Shown here piece after piece: positions 34,359 to 42,626 of a stretch of DNA of 59,504 bases. A program made the position numbers and the translations under genes. Numbering within the stretch: the first letter of the stretch is position 1; each line of letters begins with the position of its first letter. Under the pieces are notes generated by a model that had not been told where the DNA came from, did no database searches, and was given only the letters and a program-made list of their open reading frames with translations. Origin of the DNA: Desulfatibacillum sp. GTDB taxonomy: Bacteria > Desulfobacterota > Desulfobacteria > Desulfobacterales > Desulfatibacillaceae. The stretch is taken from NCBI GenBank assembly GCA_016342355.1, contig JAEINP010000033.1, forward strand, positions 1 through 59,504, written 5' to 3'.

Positions 34359-36644
34359 ATGTTAAGGCCGTGGGATAAACAACCTGAGCCCGTTGCCATG
34401 CCACTATACCCAAAAAAATCCAGGGACCTGAAAAACATTTCCGCCGCCGAAAGAAAAAAACGCCGCCGGGAATGGGTCCTGGCTGTTCTTATCATTTTCT
34501 TTATAGCCGCCCTTACCTACGCCCAAATCCAGGGAATCCAATTCGGCAAGTCCATTCCGGTTTCCAGCACTATCTTGATGTTCATCATTATCAACATCAA
34601 CCTGCTCCTGGTCATCATCCTTTTTTTCCTGGTCGTGCGCAATGTAGTCAAACTGCTTTACGAGCGCAGGAGCCGGGTCCTGGGCTCCCAGCTAAGGACC
34701 AAACTGGCCCTGTCATTCATCACCCTATCTATTGTACCCACAGCGGTCCTTTTTTTCTTTTCCCTGTTGTTCATCAGCCACAGCATCAAATCGTGGTTCA
34801 ATGTGCCTGTGCTCCAATCCCTGGAAAGTTCCCTGGAAGTTGGCCGGGAATTATACGAACATGTGGAAACCAACCACCATTTTTTTGTCCAAAGAATCGC
34901 CTACCAGATCAAAGCAAAAAACTACCTGGATGCCGAGCGCCAAAAATCTTTGAGCCACTACATTGTGGTCACCCAAAGGGAATTCAACCTGGATGCGGTG
35001 GAATTATACAGCCAGGACGCGACCCGCATCGGTGCAGCCTCTGATAAATTCCTGGAAATCAGCAACCTGCCTTCACTGAAACTTGCCGATCTCCTTAAAG
35101 AAGGAGATTCGGAAGAAAAAAGATTTTACACCTTTAATATTTCCCTTCCCGAAGGTGAACTGGTCCGAACCATCGGGCCTGTCCCCTTTACTGAAACCCG
35201 CAAGCAGGCCTTGGGTTTTGTGGCTGTTTCCACTCTCCTGCCACGAAAACTGGCCACTAATCTGGCCTCCATCAAAGGCGGGGTCGAGTCTTACCGTCAG
35301 ACCCAAATCCTGAAGGAACCCTTTGAATCCCACTTGTATGTGACCCTTTCCATTGTGGCTCTGTTGATTCTTTTTTGCGCCATATGGTTCGGCTTTTACC
35401 TGGCGAAATCTCTCACCGTGCCTATTGCTCATCTGGCGGAAGGCACCCGCAGGGTGGCCGGGGGTGACCTTGAGTTCACCCTTTTGAAAATTGCGGACGA
35501 TGAAATGGGCAGTCTGGTGGACGCATTCAACAAGATGACCCGGGATCTGCGAATGAGCCGGGAACAATTAGAATACACCGCCCTGCGGCTGGCCGAGCAA
35601 AATTCGGAAATTGAAAACCGCCGCCTGTACATGGAGGTGGTGCTGCGCAATGTTTCGGCCGGAGTCATCTCCATGGACGATAAAGGCCGGTTCGCCACCA
35701 TCAACAAATCTGCGGAAAAAATGCTGGGAATCACTGGAGAGAACATCCTGGGTCTTCGTTTTGAAGAAATGCTTTCCGGGGAATATATCCAGGTAGTGGA
35801 AGAAGCCCTGGAAAAACTGGCTCTGTCCGGGGAAAACTACTTGGAAATCCCGGTTAAACTCCTTGTCAATGAACGCTCCCGCAGTTTCCTGGTTCATGTG
35901 TCGGCCCTGAAAGACGACCAAAATCTCGACATGGGGATGGTAGTTGTCTTTGACGACCTCACGGAGTTGGAAAGGGCTCAAAGACTGGCTGCCTGGAGAG
36001 AGGTGGCCCGGCGTGTGGCCCATGAGGTCAAAAATCCCCTCACCCCGATCAAACTCTCGGCTCAAAGGCTGGCCAGAAAATTCCAGGACCAGGTGGACGA
36101 TCCCGTGTTTGGCAAATGTACAGATACCATCATTGAGCAGGTGGACGTCATACGCAACCTGGTCAACGAATTTTCAGCCTATGCCCGGTTCCCCTCTCCG
36201 GTGCCAGTACCCTGCGACCTACCTGCCCTGGTGGCGGAAGCCATGGTGCCTTATTTGGAAAGCCCGGGGGAAATCACTTTCGAACTGGCTGCGGACAAAG
36301 AGATTCCCAGTCTTATGCTGGATCACAGGCAGATCAAACGCGCCCTTATCAATCTGGTGGACAACGCCATAGCCGCCATAGAAGGGCCGGGAACTGTCCA
36401 TGTGTCCGTTTCCCACTCTCCCGGAACAAAAATCGTGCGCGTGGAAGTGACTGACACAGGCAAGGGCGTCACCGCCGAAGAAAAGGTTCGCTTGTTCGAA
36501 CCGTATTTTTCCACTAAGAAGGCAGGCACAGGCTTGGGCCTGTCCATTGTGAACACCATAGTGACAGATCACGGCGGAAGCATAAGGGTCGCCAACAACC
36601 ATCCGCGTGGCGCCCGTTTTATCGTGGATTTCCCCGTGGAATGA
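34359..36644 (+). CDS. NtrY-type membrane histidine kinase
   Basis: 761 residues. Hydrophobic segments lie at about 41-60, 70-95 and 125-147, then a periplasmic sensor region (about 150-325), a membrane segment (about 327-350), HAMP (352-405), PAS (about 425-535), HisKA with H-box RRVAHEVKNPLTP, and HATPase_c (DNAIAAIEG, DTGKGV, GTGLGLSIV). Same build as NtrY. It presumably phosphorylates the NtrX-like regulator 18 bases downstream. Signals for this group include nitrogen, redox or envelope state; none can be read here. Co-transcribed with DUF4390, with ATG 34398 as an alternative start. Confidence 0.9.
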   Translation: MLRPWDKQPEPVAMPLYPKKSRDLKNISAAERKKRRREWVLAVLIIFFIAALTYAQIQGIQFGKSIPVSSTILMFIIININLLLVIILFFLVVRNVVKLLYERRSRVLGSQLRTKLALSFITLSIVPTAVLFFFSLLFISHSIKSWFNVPVLQSLESSLEVGRELYEHVETNHHFFVQRIAYQIKAKNYLDAERQKSLSHYIVVTQREFNLDAVELYSQDATRIGAASDKFLEISNLPSLKLADLLKEGDSEEKRFYTFNISLPEGELVRTIGPVPFTETRKQALGFVAVSTLLPRKLATNLASIKGGVESYRQTQILKEPFESHLYVTLSIVALLILFCAIWFGFYLAKSLTVPIAHLAEGTRRVAGGDLEFTLLKIADDEMGSLVDAFNKMTRDLRMSREQLEYTALRLAEQNSEIENRRLYMEVVLRNVSAGVISMDDKGRFATINKSAEKMLGITGENILGLRFEEMLSGEYIQVVEEALEKLALSGENYLEIPVKLLVNERSRSFLVHVSALKDDQNLDMGMVVVFDDLTELERAQRLAAWREVARRVAHEVKNPLTPIKLSAQRLARKFQDQVDDPVFGKCTDTIIEQVDVIRNLVNEFSAYARFPSPVPVPCDLPALVAEAMVPYLESPGEITFELAADKEIPSLMLDHRQIKRALINLVDNAIAAIEGPGTVHVSVSHSPGTKIVRVEVTDTGKGVTAEEKVRLFEPYFSTKKAGTGLGLSIVNTIVTDHGGSIRVANNHPRGARFIVDFPVE

Positions 36645-36662
36645 GTAAGGAGCGGAACAGAC

Positions 36663-38018
36663 ATGTTTCCAAGCATTTTGATCGTTGATGACGAACCCTC
36701 CATCCTGGATTCCCTGGGTGGCATTCTCACGGATGAAGGCTTTGAGGTTTTCACCGCCTTGAACGGATATGAGGCCATGAAACAACTGGCTCTTATTTCC
36801 CCAGACCTCATGCTCCTGGACATCTGGATGCCAGGCATGGACGGCATGGAAACCTTAAAGGAAATCCGCAAGGAGCATCCTTCCGTACCTGTGGTGATGA
36901 TCACTGGCCACGGCACTATTGAAACCGCGGTCCAGGCCACCAAGTTGGGGGCTTATGATTTTATCGAAAAGCCCCTGTCCATCGAAAAAGTGGTGGTCAC
37001 CATCAACAATGCCCTCAACTTCCGAAAACTCCAGGAAGAAAACCTCTATCTTCGCAAAAAAGCCCTGGAAAAGCATTCCATCACAGGTTTCAGCCCCGCG
37101 ATCATGGAATTGAGAAACCAAATCAATATTGTGGCGCCCACCGATGCCCGGGTGCTTATTTCCGGAGAAAACGGAACCGGCAAGGAAATGGTGGCCCGCA
37201 CCATCCACCATCTGTCACCCCGATCCGACCATCCCATGGTGACCGTCAACTGTGCGTCCATCCCCCAAAAATTCATGGAAAGCGAATTGTTTGGGCATGA
37301 AAAAGGGGCTTTCCCCGGTGCAAATCAACGCAAGCGAGGCCGTTTTGAACTGGCAAGCCAGGGCACCTTGCTTTTTGACGAAGTGGGCGACATGGATCTG
37401 GAAACCCAGTCCAAAATTCTCAGCGTCTTGGAAAAATTGCAATTTCAAAGAGTTGGAGGAGGACGAACCATCACTGTCGATGTGCGAATCATTGCCTCAA
37501 CCAATAAGAACCTGGAAGAAGAAATAGCCAAAGGCAATTTCAGGGAAGACCTGTATTACCGACTCAATGTAGTACCCATAGCCATGCCGCCTCTGAAAGA
37601 AAGAACCCAGGATATTCCCAGTCTTTGTGAGGAATTTTTCAAGGAATTTGCCGCCGAAAACCAAAGCGAACCTAAAACCATTTCCCAAAATGCTCTGGAA
37701 GCCCTCATGCGCTATCCCTGGCCTGGCAATGTACGGGAATTAAGGAACCTGGTGGAAAGGCTGGTCATCACCACCAAGGCCACCCATGTGGACATCCGCC
37801 ATATTCCCCCGGCATACAAGGATTCCGTCGCTGAACCACCCACGGAATGTGAAGAAAACGTCTTTGATGTTGAGTCCTATAAGGAGGCCAAAAAGGCTTT
37901 TGAAAAAACCTATGTTCTCAAGCAGATGGCCAAACACGGAGATGACCTGGAAGCTACGGCCCAGGCAATTGGCATGGACAAAGTATCCCTGAAAAAAATT
38001 CTCAAAAATGTCGGTTAA
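36663..38018 (+). CDS. NtrX-like sigma-54-type response regulator with GAFPGA loop
   Basis: 451 residues. The receiver (about 3-118; Asp9-Asp10, phospho-Asp53, Lys103) is followed by an AAA+ domain (about 138-370; Walker A GENGTGKE 168-175, Walker B LLFDEVGD) and a C-terminal Fis-type HTH (about 410-450). The sigma-54-contact loop reads GAFPGA (215-220) instead of GAFTGA, which in typical activators is needed to remodel sigma-54 polymerase. Regulation without sigma-54 activation is therefore possible, as in NtrX proteins that lack the loop. Ribosome-binding site AAGGAGCGG. Followed directly by rsmD. Confidence 0.9.
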   Translation: MFPSILIVDDEPSILDSLGGILTDEGFEVFTALNGYEAMKQLALISPDLMLLDIWMPGMDGMETLKEIRKEHPSVPVVMITGHGTIETAVQATKLGAYDFIEKPLSIEKVVVTINNALNFRKLQEENLYLRKKALEKHSITGFSPAIMELRNQINIVAPTDARVLISGENGTGKEMVARTIHHLSPRSDHPMVTVNCASIPQKFMESELFGHEKGAFPGANQRKRGRFELASQGTLLFDEVGDMDLETQSKILSVLEKLQFQRVGGGRTITVDVRIIASTNKNLEEEIAKGNFREDLYYRLNVVPIAMPPLKERTQDIPSLCEEFFKEFAAENQSEPKTISQNALEALMRYPWPGNVRELRNLVERLVITTKATHVDIRHIPPAYKDSVAEPPTECEENVFDVESYKEAKKAFEKTYVLKQMAKHGDDLEATAQAIGMDKVSLKKILKNVG

Positions 38019-38019
38019 T

Positions 38020-38574
38020 ATGCGTATTATTGCAGGCACCCTCAAAGGAAGAAAACTTCAACCGATCAAGATCCCCGGGATCAGGCCCACTTCCGATAAA
38101 GTTCGGGAGGCGATATTCAGCATCCTGCACCAACGTGTGAACAATGCCAACGTGGCAGACTTATTTGCCGGAACGGGAGCCATGGGCATGGAGGCCATGT
38201 CCCGGGGGGCTTCTCAGTGCGTGTTTGTGGATGATAATCCCCTGGCGCTGGAACTCATCTCGGCCAACCTCAAAACCTTTGGTCTGGACGATAATACCCA
38301 GGCCATCCGATGGGACGCCGCCAAGAATCTCCTATGTCTGAAGCGGACCGGACTTTCTTTTGATCTGGTCTTTGCCGATCCCCCCTATGCCATGGATGCT
38401 GTCCAGAGCACTCTGGATAATCTTGCCCGGGCAAACATTCTCAATCCCGAAGCAACCGTGGTGTTTGAAACCGCCTATAACAAGAATATTTTGGAAAAGA
38501 CCGACGCCTTTTCCCGGTCAGACCAACGGAAATACGGGAAAACCCTTGTATCATTTTTCCGCTTCATGTTATGA
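38020..38574 (+). CDS. rsmD: 16S rRNA (guanine966-N2)-methyltransferase
   Basis: 184 residues from ATG 38020 (an earlier ATG 38008 overlaps the ntrX-like stop). Family start MRIIAGTLKGRKL, then PTSDKVREAIFSIL, SAM-binding DLFAGTGAMGMEAMSRG, and the catalytic ADPPY. It methylates G966 of 16S rRNA during 30S assembly. No ribosome-binding site is seen, so translation is probably coupled to the upstream gene. In many genomes rsmD precedes coaD as here. Confidence 0.92.
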   Translation: MRIIAGTLKGRKLQPIKIPGIRPTSDKVREAIFSILHQRVNNANVADLFAGTGAMGMEAMSRGASQCVFVDDNPLALELISANLKTFGLDDNTQAIRWDAAKNLLCLKRTGLSFDLVFADPPYAMDAVQSTLDNLARANILNPEATVVFETAYNKNILEKTDAFSRSDQRKYGKTLVSFFRFML

Positions 38575-38687
38575 ATTCAATTGAAATACGTTAGTTGATT
38601 CAATAGAAACATGGGGAACAGTGTTCATCAACACCCACCTTGAACCTTTTTCCTCAAATACTGATGGGTACATCATAAGACCCTAAT

Positions 38688-38727
38688 GGGCGTAAGTTCG
38701 CCCTTTAGCGGAACCCACTGGGTTTAT
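38688..38727 (+). terminator. two small hairpins after rsmD
   Basis: GGGCG (38688-38692)/CGCCC (38699-38703), then AACCCA/TGGGTT near 38712-38724, followed by a T-rich stretch. A weak double terminator between rsmD and coaD is plausible. The rest of the 262-base gap shows nothing else. Confidence 0.4.
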
Positions 38728-38836
38728 TTGATTATTTTCGTCCTTTCTACGGACGCATATGCGCAGCCTGAAATGTTTTCATAGACGTTTAGGGCATTGC
38801 GCGCACTTGAGAAACGCAAGATAAGGTCAGGAGTGT

Positions 38837-39343
38837 ATGGAAAGAACCGCCATCTATGCCGGGTCTTTTGATCCGGTCACCAACGGACATTTGGACATTC
38901 TTAAACGGGGACTCAAACTGTTTGACCATATTATTGTGGCCATCCTGATTAATCCTAACAAACAGTCCTTTTTTTCCGTGGAAGAACGCATCGACATGCT
39001 GCAAGAGGTCACAAAGGATCTCCATAATACGGAAATTGACACATTCAGTGGCCTGCTGGTGGATTATGCAGAACAAAAAAAAGCCCATGCCATCCTCCGC
39101 GGCATGCGGGCCGTATCGGATTTTGAATATGAATTCCAGTTGGCGCTTATGAACCGCCGCCTTAACCGGGACGTTCAGACCGTCTTTTTAATGACCGGTC
39201 TGCGCTGGATTTTCACCAGCAGTTCCATCATTAAGGAAGCAGCCCGCTTTGGAGGTAATATTCACGGTATGGTGCCCGAACTGGTGGAAAAGCGGCTCGC
39301 ACTCAAAATGGAAGAATTGGGTCTTTTTATCCCCAAAAAATAG
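38837..39343 (+). CDS. coaD: phosphopantetheine adenylyltransferase
   Basis: 168 residues. It forms dephospho-CoA from 4'-phosphopantetheine and ATP. Signature GSFDPVTNGHLDIL (TxGH nucleotidyltransferase motif), ILRGMRAVSDFEYE, and the C-terminal FTSSSIIKE in place of the more common ISS(S/T)xxR/K. Ribosome-binding site weak (AGGAG 38828-38832). It precedes the LysR gene by 23 bases. Confidence 0.95.
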   Translation: MERTAIYAGSFDPVTNGHLDILKRGLKLFDHIIVAILINPNKQSFFSVEERIDMLQEVTKDLHNTEIDTFSGLLVDYAEQKKAHAILRGMRAVSDFEYEFQLALMNRRLNRDVQTVFLMTGLRWIFTSSSIIKEAARFGGNIHGMVPELVEKRLALKMEELGLFIPKK

Positions 39344-39366
39344 TATAGCTCTATAAGGACGATACC

Positions 39367-40281
39367 ATGGACCTATGGCAGCTCCACATATTCACCAAAG
39401 TAGTGGAGATGGGCTCCTTTTCCAAGGCTGCCCAGGCAGTGAATTTGTCCCAACCCACTGTTAGCAGCCATATCAAGGACCTGGAAGACCACCTGAATTG
39501 CAGGCTCATAGATCGGCTGGGCCGAAAAGCCTCCTCCACCAAGGGGGGAGAATTGCTCTACTCCTTTGCCACTCGCCTGCTGGCGTTGAGGGACGAGGCT
39601 GAAAGCGCCATGTCCTCTTTCCTGGGCAAGCCCACGGGCGTCTTGGCCATTGCAGGCAGCAATATTCCCGGTTGCTATGTGCTCCCCCGGGTGATTGGGG
39701 CCTTTTCCAAGCATTATCCCGACGTATCCATTTCTCTCAAAATCGGGGATACCCGGTCCGTGGCCGAAGACGTGCTCTCCGGAACGGTGGAAATGGGCCT
39801 GGTTGGCGCTCTCTCTCCCAACAAGCAGCTTACCCAGGACATACTCATGGAGGACCATCTTACCCTTATTGTGCCTGCCAGCCACCCTCTTGCAAACCAG
39901 GAAGAGGTCAGCATTCAATCTCTGGGCAGAGAGCCCTTCATTATCAGGGAACAGGGGTCGGGCACCCGTAAATTTTTCGAAAAGGTCCTGGCCGATGCAG
40001 GCATGGGCTTGGAGAATCTGAACATAGCCGCTCAACTGGGAAGCACCGAAGCCGTACGCGAAGCCATCAAGGCAGGCTTGGGAGTTTCCATATTCAGCAC
40101 CCGGGCGGTTATGGGCGATTTGCGTTGCGGAACCCTGAAATCCATTGAAATTTCGGACTTGGATTTTCGGAGATTCTTTTACATAGTGCGGCACCGCCAG
40201 CGCACTGCTTCTCCCCTGTGCCAGTATTTTTGCGACTTCCTGACAGCCAATGTCACCCAATTAATCAGCGACATTACATAA
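39367..40281 (+). CDS. LysR-family regulator
   Basis: 304 residues. N-terminal winged HTH (MDLWQLHIFTKVVEMGSFSKAA..., shown by its first residues; helix about 18-40) and a LysR substrate domain (about 90-295, e.g. ILMEDHLTLIVPASHPLA, EQGSGTRKFFE). It resembles the selenium-metabolism-associated LysR group of sulfate reducers and clostridia, but no sel genes are present here. It is followed 22 bases later by nrdJ, so it may regulate this transcript or simply be read with it. Confidence 0.88.
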   Translation: MDLWQLHIFTKVVEMGSFSKAAQAVNLSQPTVSSHIKDLEDHLNCRLIDRLGRKASSTKGGELLYSFATRLLALRDEAESAMSSFLGKPTGVLAIAGSNIPGCYVLPRVIGAFSKHYPDVSISLKIGDTRSVAEDVLSGTVEMGLVGALSPNKQLTQDILMEDHLTLIVPASHPLANQEEVSIQSLGREPFIIREQGSGTRKFFEKVLADAGMGLENLNIAAQLGSTEAVREAIKAGLGVSIFSTRAVMGDLRCGTLKSIEISDLDFRRFFYIVRHRQRTASPLCQYFCDFLTANVTQLISDIT

Positions 40282-40303
40282 TATTTTCAGCAAAGGGTTT
40301 GCC

Positions 40304-42481
40304 ATGAGCCTCTCCTTTTCCCCCAGCGCCCTGGTTGTCTTAAAAAAACGTTACCTTAAAAAAGACAAAAACGGCAGGGTTATTGAGTCCCCGGAAAAAA
40401 TGTTCCAACGGGTTGCCGGGACCGTAGCCCGGGCAGACAAAGAATTCGACGCCTCAGCCGATGTGGAAAGATCCGAGAACGCATTCTACGATATCATGAC
40501 CAAGGGGTGGTTTATCCCCAATTCCCCTACCCTCATGAATGCGGGAAGACGCCTGGGCCAGTTGTCCGCGTGCTTTGTGTTGCCCGTGGAAGACTCCATC
40601 GAAAGCATTTTCGACTCCCTCAAGCACACGGCCATGATCCATAAAAGCGGCGGAGGCACAGGATTCTCGTTCTCGAGGATCAGGCCTGCCAACGACAAGG
40701 TTTTATCCACAGCCGGGGTGTCTTCCGGTCCAATTTCCTTTATGGCGGTTTTTGACGCCGCCACAGAAACCGTCAAGCAGGGCGGCACCCGACGCGGCGC
40801 AAACATGGCTATCCTCAGGGTGGACCATCCGGATATTGAAGCATTTATCACCTGCAAGGACAACCCTGCTTTTTTACAGAATTTCAATATTTCCGTGGGC
40901 CTTACCAGGGAATTCATGGATGCCCTGGAAAAAGGGGGCGATTATGAGTTGCAAAACCCCCGCACCCGACGCCCGGTAAAAACCCTGAATGCCGCCACAG
41001 TTTTTAACATGATCGTCAACTCGGCCTGGCAAAGCGGAGAGCCAGGCATCATTTTCCTGGACCGCATCAATGCGGCCAATCCCACGCCCGAACTGGGAGA
41101 AATGGAAGCCACCAACCCGTGCGGGGAGCAGCCCCTGCTGCCTTATGAATCCTGCAACCTGGGTTCCATCAACCTGGGGAAAATGGTGGAACGCAACCAA
41201 CTGGACAAGGAAAGGCTGTGCCAGACCGTTCGAACGGCTGTGCATTTCCTGGATAACGTGGTGGAAATCAACCGCTACCCCCTGCCTGAAATCAAAAATC
41301 AAACCCTCGCCACCCGCAAGGTGGGCCTGGGAATCATGGGATTCGCCGATCTGCTCATCAAGTTGGGCATCCCCTATGACTCCCAGGAAGCCGTGGAAAC
41401 CGCCGAAATAGTCATGTCCCTGGTTTCCAGGGAATCCAAAAATGCCTCGGCGGAACTTGGGGAAAAACGCGGTAATTTTCCGGCCTACAAAAACAGCATC
41501 TATGACAAACCCGAAACCCCATACATGCGCAACGCCACTACAACCACCCTGGCCCCTACGGGCACCATTAGCATCATTGCCAACGCGTCTTCCGGCATTG
41601 AGCCCATATTCGCCGTGGCATTCACCCGCAAGGTCTTGGACGGCGAAAGGCTGCACGAGTTCCATCCTTTGTTTGAAGAAATGGCCAAGGACCAGGGTTT
41701 TTATTCTGAGGATCTGGCTAAAAATATTGCCCTGGAAGGATCCATTCAGGAGATGACTACTATTCCCAAGGAGGTTCGCCGACTTTTTAAAACCTCCCAT
41801 GATATTTCTCCTGACTGGCATGTGAACATTCAGGCCGCCTTTCAAAAATACACGGACAACGCCGTGTCCAAAACCGTAAACTTCCCCCATTCCGCCACCC
41901 GTGAGGACGTGGATAAGGTTTTCAGGCTGGCCCGGGAAACCGGATGCAAGGGCGTTACCATCTACAGGGACGGCTCCCGGGACCACCAAGTACTGTCCGT
42001 GGCCTCCAAATCTGACAGCCTTGCCTTATCCACTGGGGAACTGGCCCCCCGAGCCCGGCCCATACGCACCCATGGGGTTACCGAACGGGTTCAGACCGGT
42101 TGCGGCAGGCTGTATGTTACTGTCAATTCCGACGAACAAGGCATGGCCGAGGTTTTCGCCCAAATGGGCAAAACAGGCGGCTGTGCTTCGTCCCAGACAG
42201 AGGCCGCGGGCAGGCTCATATCCCTGGCCCTCCGGTCCGGGGTCAAGCCCGACGCCATCATCAAACAAATCAAGGGAATCCGCTGTCCTTCTCCGGCATG
42301 GCAAAACGGCAAGATGGTTCTTTCTTGCCCGGACGCCATCGGCCAGGTGCTCCAACACTGCACGGGAGCAGGAGACGAAAAGGAACTGGCCGTGGGCCAG
42401 TGCCCTGATTGCGGCGAGTCCTTGGCCCATGAATCCGGCTGCCTGGTTTGTCACTCCTGCGGATTCTCCAAATGCTCGTAA
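40304..42481 (+). CDS. nrdJ: class II (adenosylcobalamin) ribonucleoside-diphosphate reductase
   Basis: 725 residues. It reduces ribonucleotides to deoxyribonucleotides using a B12-derived thiyl radical, suited to an anaerobe. Core motifs: GWFIPNSPTLMNAG, CFVLPVEDSIE, KSGGGTGFSFSRIRP, NPCGEQPLLPYESCNLGSIN (active-site Cys and substrate loop, quoted to its limit), APTGTISIIA. A C-terminal addition has four Cys in CPDCGES...CHSCGFSKCS, a zinc-ribbon-like tail that probably holds the reductant-accepting cysteines. The last half (after about 555) is the shorter, diphosphate-type. Confidence 0.93.
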   Translation: MSLSFSPSALVVLKKRYLKKDKNGRVIESPEKMFQRVAGTVARADKEFDASADVERSENAFYDIMTKGWFIPNSPTLMNAGRRLGQLSACFVLPVEDSIESIFDSLKHTAMIHKSGGGTGFSFSRIRPANDKVLSTAGVSSGPISFMAVFDAATETVKQGGTRRGANMAILRVDHPDIEAFITCKDNPAFLQNFNISVGLTREFMDALEKGGDYELQNPRTRRPVKTLNAATVFNMIVNSAWQSGEPGIIFLDRINAANPTPELGEMEATNPCGEQPLLPYESCNLGSINLGKMVERNQLDKERLCQTVRTAVHFLDNVVEINRYPLPEIKNQTLATRKVGLGIMGFADLLIKLGIPYDSQEAVETAEIVMSLVSRESKNASAELGEKRGNFPAYKNSIYDKPETPYMRNATTTTLAPTGTISIIANASSGIEPIFAVAFTRKVLDGERLHEFHPLFEEMAKDQGFYSEDLAKNIALEGSIQEMTTIPKEVRRLFKTSHDISPDWHVNIQAAFQKYTDNAVSKTVNFPHSATREDVDKVFRLARETGCKGVTIYRDGSRDHQVLSVASKSDSLALSTGELAPRARPIRTHGVTERVQTGCGRLYVTVNSDEQGMAEVFAQMGKTGGCASSQTEAAGRLISLALRSGVKPDAIIKQIKGIRCPSPAWQNGKMVLSCPDAIGQVLQHCTGAGDEKELAVGQCPDCGESLAHESGCLVCHSCGFSKCS

Positions 42482-42626
42482 AAAGTAGTTTTCACAAATC
42501 CACTTCGTCCTTTCTTGGTTGCAAACCGTCAGGGGGACTTTCAAAGGCCGGCTTCGTCCAATAACCAGCCCTTTCCCTCCAGGGCAGGTTAGGCGCGGGA
42601 GGGGGGCTAATGCAGTTGGAGAGTGA

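Noticed and set aside
40874-41989. 371-codon frame opposite nrdJ
   Set aside because: Fully within nrdJ, whose motifs are unambiguous; codon bias of the opposite strand explains the long opening.
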